Shown here: positions 61,360 through 64,000 of the stretch, piece by piece
How positions within the stretch are numbered: position 1 is the stretch's first letter
How the letters are laid out: every line of letters starts with the position of its first letter
Assembly: GCF_008084145.1 (NCBI RefSeq)
Contig: NZ_VSDO01000004.1
Coordinates: forward strand, 696,202-760,201
Length of the DNA: 64,000 nucleotides
Direction of reading: 5' to 3'
Origin: Paenibacillus faecis
GTDB taxonomy: Bacteria; Bacillota; Bacilli; Paenibacillales; Paenibacillaceae
Made by a program: the position numbers and the translations under genes
Notes under the pieces: generated by a model
Databases searched by the model: none
Told to the model about the DNA's origin: nothing
The model's input: only the letters and a program-made list of their open reading frames with translations

Positions 61360-63249
61360 TTGGCTCACGCTCACAGTGTCAAGCGGTACAAGGGTTTGAT
61401 GGACTGGTTGACGACAGTCGACCACAAGAAAATCGCTATCCTGTATTTGATAGCGGGCGGTCTGTTCTTCGGCATCGGCGGGATTGAAGCGCTGCTGATC
61501 CGCGTTCAACTGGCCAAACCGATGAATGATTTCGTAACTGCCCAGCAATTTAACGAATTGATTACGATGCACGGAACAACCATGATTTTCCTCGGCGTGA
61601 TGCCGATTATTTTCGCGCTGATGAACGCGGTCATTCCGCTGCAAATCGGCGCCCGCGACGTGGCGTTTCCGTTTCTGAACTCGCTCGGCTTCTGGACCTT
61701 CCTGTTCGGCGGTCTGCTGTTGAACCTGAGCTGGATTATGGGCGGGGCGCCGGATGCCGGATGGACCTCCTATACGCCGCTGTCTTCCACGGATTACAGC
61801 ACGACGCACGGGGTCGATTTTTACACGATCGGTTTGCAGATCGCCGGCCTTGGTACGCTGATCGGTGGCATTAACTTCCTGGCCACGATCATCACGATGC
61901 GCGCGCCGGGGATGTCGTTCATGCGCATGCCGATGTTTACCTGGACCACCTTTGTCACTTCGACGATGATCCTGTTCGCTTTCCCTGCGATCACGGTAGG
62001 TCTGGTGCTGCTGTCCTTTGACCGGATTTTGGGCGCGAATTTCTTCAATCCGTCCATGGGCGGGAACCCGGTGCTCTGGCAGCATATCTTCTGGATCTTC
62101 GGGCACCCTGAAGTTTATATTTTGATTTTGCCGGCGTTCGGGATTATCTCCGAGGTGGTCAGCACCTTCTCCCGGAAACGGCTGTTCGGTTACAGCTCGA
62201 TGGTATTCGCGACGATTCTGATCGCCTTCCTCGGCTTCATGGTTTGGGCGCACCATATGTTTACCACGGGAATGGGGCCGGTCGCCAACGCGCTCTTCTC
62301 GATTGCGACCATGCTGATCGCCGTTCCGACGGGGATCAAAATCTTCAACTGGCTGTTCACGATGTGGGGCGGGCAAATCCGCTTTACGACGGCCAACCTG
62401 TTCGCTTCCGGCTTTATCCCGACCTTTGTAATGGGCGGGGTGACGGGGGTTATGCTGGCCTCTGCTCCGGCGGATTACCAGTATCATGATACTTACTTTG
62501 TCGTAGCGCATTTCCACTATGTTATCGTCGGCGGTCTCGTGCTGGGGCTGTTCGCGGGGCTTCATTACTGGTGGCCGAAAATGTTCGGGCGCGTGCTGAA
62601 CGAAAAGCTCGGCAAGCTCGAATTCTGGACGTTTATCATCGGCTTCCATTTGACCTTCTTCGTGCAGCATTTCCTCGGGCTTCTCGGGATGCAGCGCCGG
62701 GTATTCACGTACCTGCCGAACCAAGGTTTTGACCTGTTGAACCTGGTGAGTACGGTCGGGGCCTTCCTGATGGGCGTCGGCGTTATCGTCTTCTTGATCA
62801 ATGTGGTCATTTCGTTCAAACAGCCGAAAGGCGTTGACGGGGACGTGTGGGAAGACGGACGTACGCTGGAGTGGGCGATTCCTTCGCCGCCGCCGGAGTA
62901 CAACTTCAAGCAAACTCCGCTTGTGCGCGGCATCGACGCTTTCTGGAAAGAAAAGATGGCCGGCAACAAAGAGATGACGCCTGCCGAACCGGTGGGACCG
63001 ATCCATATGCCGTCGCCGACCATCCTTCCGTTTGTCATGTCGGTCGGGCTGTTTATCGCAGGGCTTGGCTTTATGTTTACGAAGGACGACTTCGGCAACG
63101 GCCTGCTGAATTTCCTGTTCAGCAACTATATCATCACGGGAATCGGCCTGGCCATTACGTTCGGCTCCATGCTGCTTCGCTCGCTCTTCGACGATCACGG
63201 CTGGCATATTGAACCGGATGAATTGAACGACAAGGGGGTAAAAGCATGA
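61360..63249 (+). CDS. ctaD: Cytochrome c oxidase subunit I
   Basis: 629 residues, twelve core helices plus C-terminal extension. The haem-copper residues are in MHGTTMIF, WQHIFWIFGHPEVYI (CuB His and the cross-linked Tyr) and AHHMFTTG, and HDTYFVVAHFHYVIV. TTG start with AAAGGGGG. It overlaps ctaE by 4 bases. Confidence 0.95.
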   Translation: MAHAHSVKRYKGLMDWLTTVDHKKIAILYLIAGGLFFGIGGIEALLIRVQLAKPMNDFVTAQQFNELITMHGTTMIFLGVMPIIFALMNAVIPLQIGARDVAFPFLNSLGFWTFLFGGLLLNLSWIMGGAPDAGWTSYTPLSSTDYSTTHGVDFYTIGLQIAGLGTLIGGINFLATIITMRAPGMSFMRMPMFTWTTFVTSTMILFAFPAITVGLVLLSFDRILGANFFNPSMGGNPVLWQHIFWIFGHPEVYILILPAFGIISEVVSTFSRKRLFGYSSMVFATILIAFLGFMVWAHHMFTTGMGPVANALFSIATMLIAVPTGIKIFNWLFTMWGGQIRFTTANLFASGFIPTFVMGGVTGVMLASAPADYQYHDTYFVVAHFHYVIVGGLVLGLFAGLHYWWPKMFGRVLNEKLGKLEFWTFIIGFHLTFFVQHFLGLLGMQRRVFTYLPNQGFDLLNLVSTVGAFLMGVGVIVFLINVVISFKQPKGVDGDVWEDGRTLEWAIPSPPPEYNFKQTPLVRGIDAFWKEKMAGNKEMTPAEPVGPIHMPSPTILPFVMSVGLFIAGLGFMFTKDDFGNGLLNFLFSNYIITGIGLAITFGSMLLRSLFDDHGWHIEPDELNDKGVKA

Positions 63250-63875
63250 CGACACCTCATGCACAGCAGGTTTCGGGCGAACTTCCCCATGAGCCGGAAA
63301 AGGCGACGCTGGAAGGCCGCAACAAAGTACTGGGCTTCTGGCTTTTCCTCGGGGGCGAAGCGGTTTTGTTCGGGACCTTGTTCGCCACCTTCTTGACGCT
63401 GCGAAACCAGGTGGCCGACGGTCCGTCCGCCAGTGAACTGTTCAGTTTGCCGATTACGGCGGCGGCTACGTTTATTCTCCTGGTCAGCAGTTTGACGAGT
63501 GTTTTCGCGATTCAGGCGATGCACCGGGGGAACCGCAAATCGTTGGCGAATTGGCTGGCGGTAACGGTAGTGCTCGGTCTGGCGTTTCTGGTGCTTGAAA
63601 TTTACGAGTTTGCGGAGTATATGATCCACGAAGACTACGGGATGACCACCAGCGCATTCAGTTCCGCTTTCTATACGCTGGTCGGCTTTCACGGAGCGCA
63701 CGTTCTGTTCGGCATTCTATGGATTTCCATTCTGATCGGACAGCTGTTCAAAAAAGGCCTGAACGTCGTGACGGCTCCGAAAGTCTATGTGGCCGCTATG
63801 TACTGGCACTTTATCGACGTCGTGTGGGTGTTTATCTTCACCGTAGTTTACCTGCTCGGAAAGGTGGTAGGTTAA
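63246..63875 (+). CDS. ctaE: Cytochrome c oxidase subunit III
   Basis: 209 residues with five helices. FWLFLGGEAVLFGTLFATFL, LVGFHGAHVLFGILWISIL and YWHFIDVVWVFIFTVVYLLG are conserved in subunit III. The ATG overlaps ctaD (ATGA). Confidence 0.95.
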   Translation: MTTPHAQQVSGELPHEPEKATLEGRNKVLGFWLFLGGEAVLFGTLFATFLTLRNQVADGPSASELFSLPITAAATFILLVSSLTSVFAIQAMHRGNRKSLANWLAVTVVLGLAFLVLEIYEFAEYMIHEDYGMTTSAFSSAFYTLVGFHGAHVLFGILWISILIGQLFKKGLNVVTAPKVYVAAMYWHFIDVVWVFIFTVVYLLGKVVG

Positions 63876-63876
63876 C

Positions 63877-64000
63877 ATGACCAGTCACGATTCGAACGGA
63901 GGAGCGGTGAAGCACCGCCACCGTCAAGAGGGACCGCAGAAGCATATCGTCGCCTTCATCTTCTCGATCATTTTGACGCTGATCGCGTTTGCGGCGGTGG
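63877..64000 (+). CDS. ctaF: Cytochrome c oxidase subunit IV, partial
   Basis: The ATG is one base after the ctaE stop. The visible 41 codons give a polar His/Arg-rich start followed by IVAFIFSIILTLIAFAAV, the first membrane helix of CtaF. It is cut by the window edge. Confidence 0.85.
   Translation, partial: MTSHDSNGGAVKHRHRQEGPQKHIVAFIFSIILTLIAFAAV

Noticed and set aside
61330..63264. 644-codon open frame on the minus strand
   Set aside because: Antisense to ctaD; its His/Arg/Asp-rich composition is the mirror of hydrophobic helices.

Overview
The window is a chromosomal segment of a Gram-positive Bacillales bacterium, most likely Paenibacillus or a close relative. The evidence is a GC content in the high fifties, AGGAGG-type ribosome binding sites with frequent GTG/TTG starts, very large secreted proteins ending in three S-layer homology (SLH) repeats, lipoproteins, a YwaC-type alarmone synthetase, a caa3-type oxidase, and many long GC/AT-mosaic intergenic repeats. 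No rRNA, tRNA, phage, CRISPR array or intact transposase was found.

Layout. 1-844: the start of a probable ArsR-type metal sensor, divergent from a CueP copper-binding protein. 935-6841: a 1968-residue SLH-anchored protein with lamin-tail and phosphoesterase domains. 7134-12801: nosD-nosL-nosY-nosF, a TlpA-like thiol-disulfide protein and a two-component pair; nosZ is not in the window. 13233-17690: a DUF523 protein, an intergenic stretch with a candidate structured RNA, and a sugar ABC importer without its own ATPase. 18445-23613: a second giant SLH protein that fuses a phosphoesterase to a GH8 glycosidase, behind palindromic operators.

23712-38494 is the most interesting part. It carries apbE, a NusG-II protein (eetA-like), a Gx transporter (eetB-like), ecfA1-ecfA2-ecfT, and further on a UbiA prenyltransferase, a polyprenyl diphosphate synthase with a HepS-like partner, an NDH-2 with a C-terminal membrane domain, and a lipoprotein with two FMN-binding repeats (PplA-like). 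These match, function by function, the flavin-based extracellular electron transfer locus described in Listeria. Three promoters (apbE, eetA, pplA) have an FNR-like box, of varying quality, centred about 41.5-42.5 bases upstream of the predicted start. This suggests that oxygen limitation switches the electron-transfer genes on together. A U32 protein and a class III aminotransferase are interspersed.

38779-53012 is housekeeping and signalling: a K+/H+ antiporter, an HD-GYP protein, CsbD, a LytS-like histidine kinase, RidA, a TspO-like protein, an SNF2 helicase with a SWIM-like partner, a small alarmone synthetase and zinc-ribbon proteins. 53111-55363 is a guanine-riboswitch xpt-pbuX unit. 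55408-59441 holds a DUF4870 protein, a UgtP-like glycosyltransferase coupled to a serine hydrolase, and a methionine aminopeptidase. 60099-64000 is ctaC-ctaD-ctaE-ctaF, cut by the window edge. The genome therefore combines an aerobic terminal oxidase, part of a nitrous oxide reductase maturation set and a probable extracellular flavin route. At least four families of dispersed or tandem intergenic repeats fill the larger gaps.
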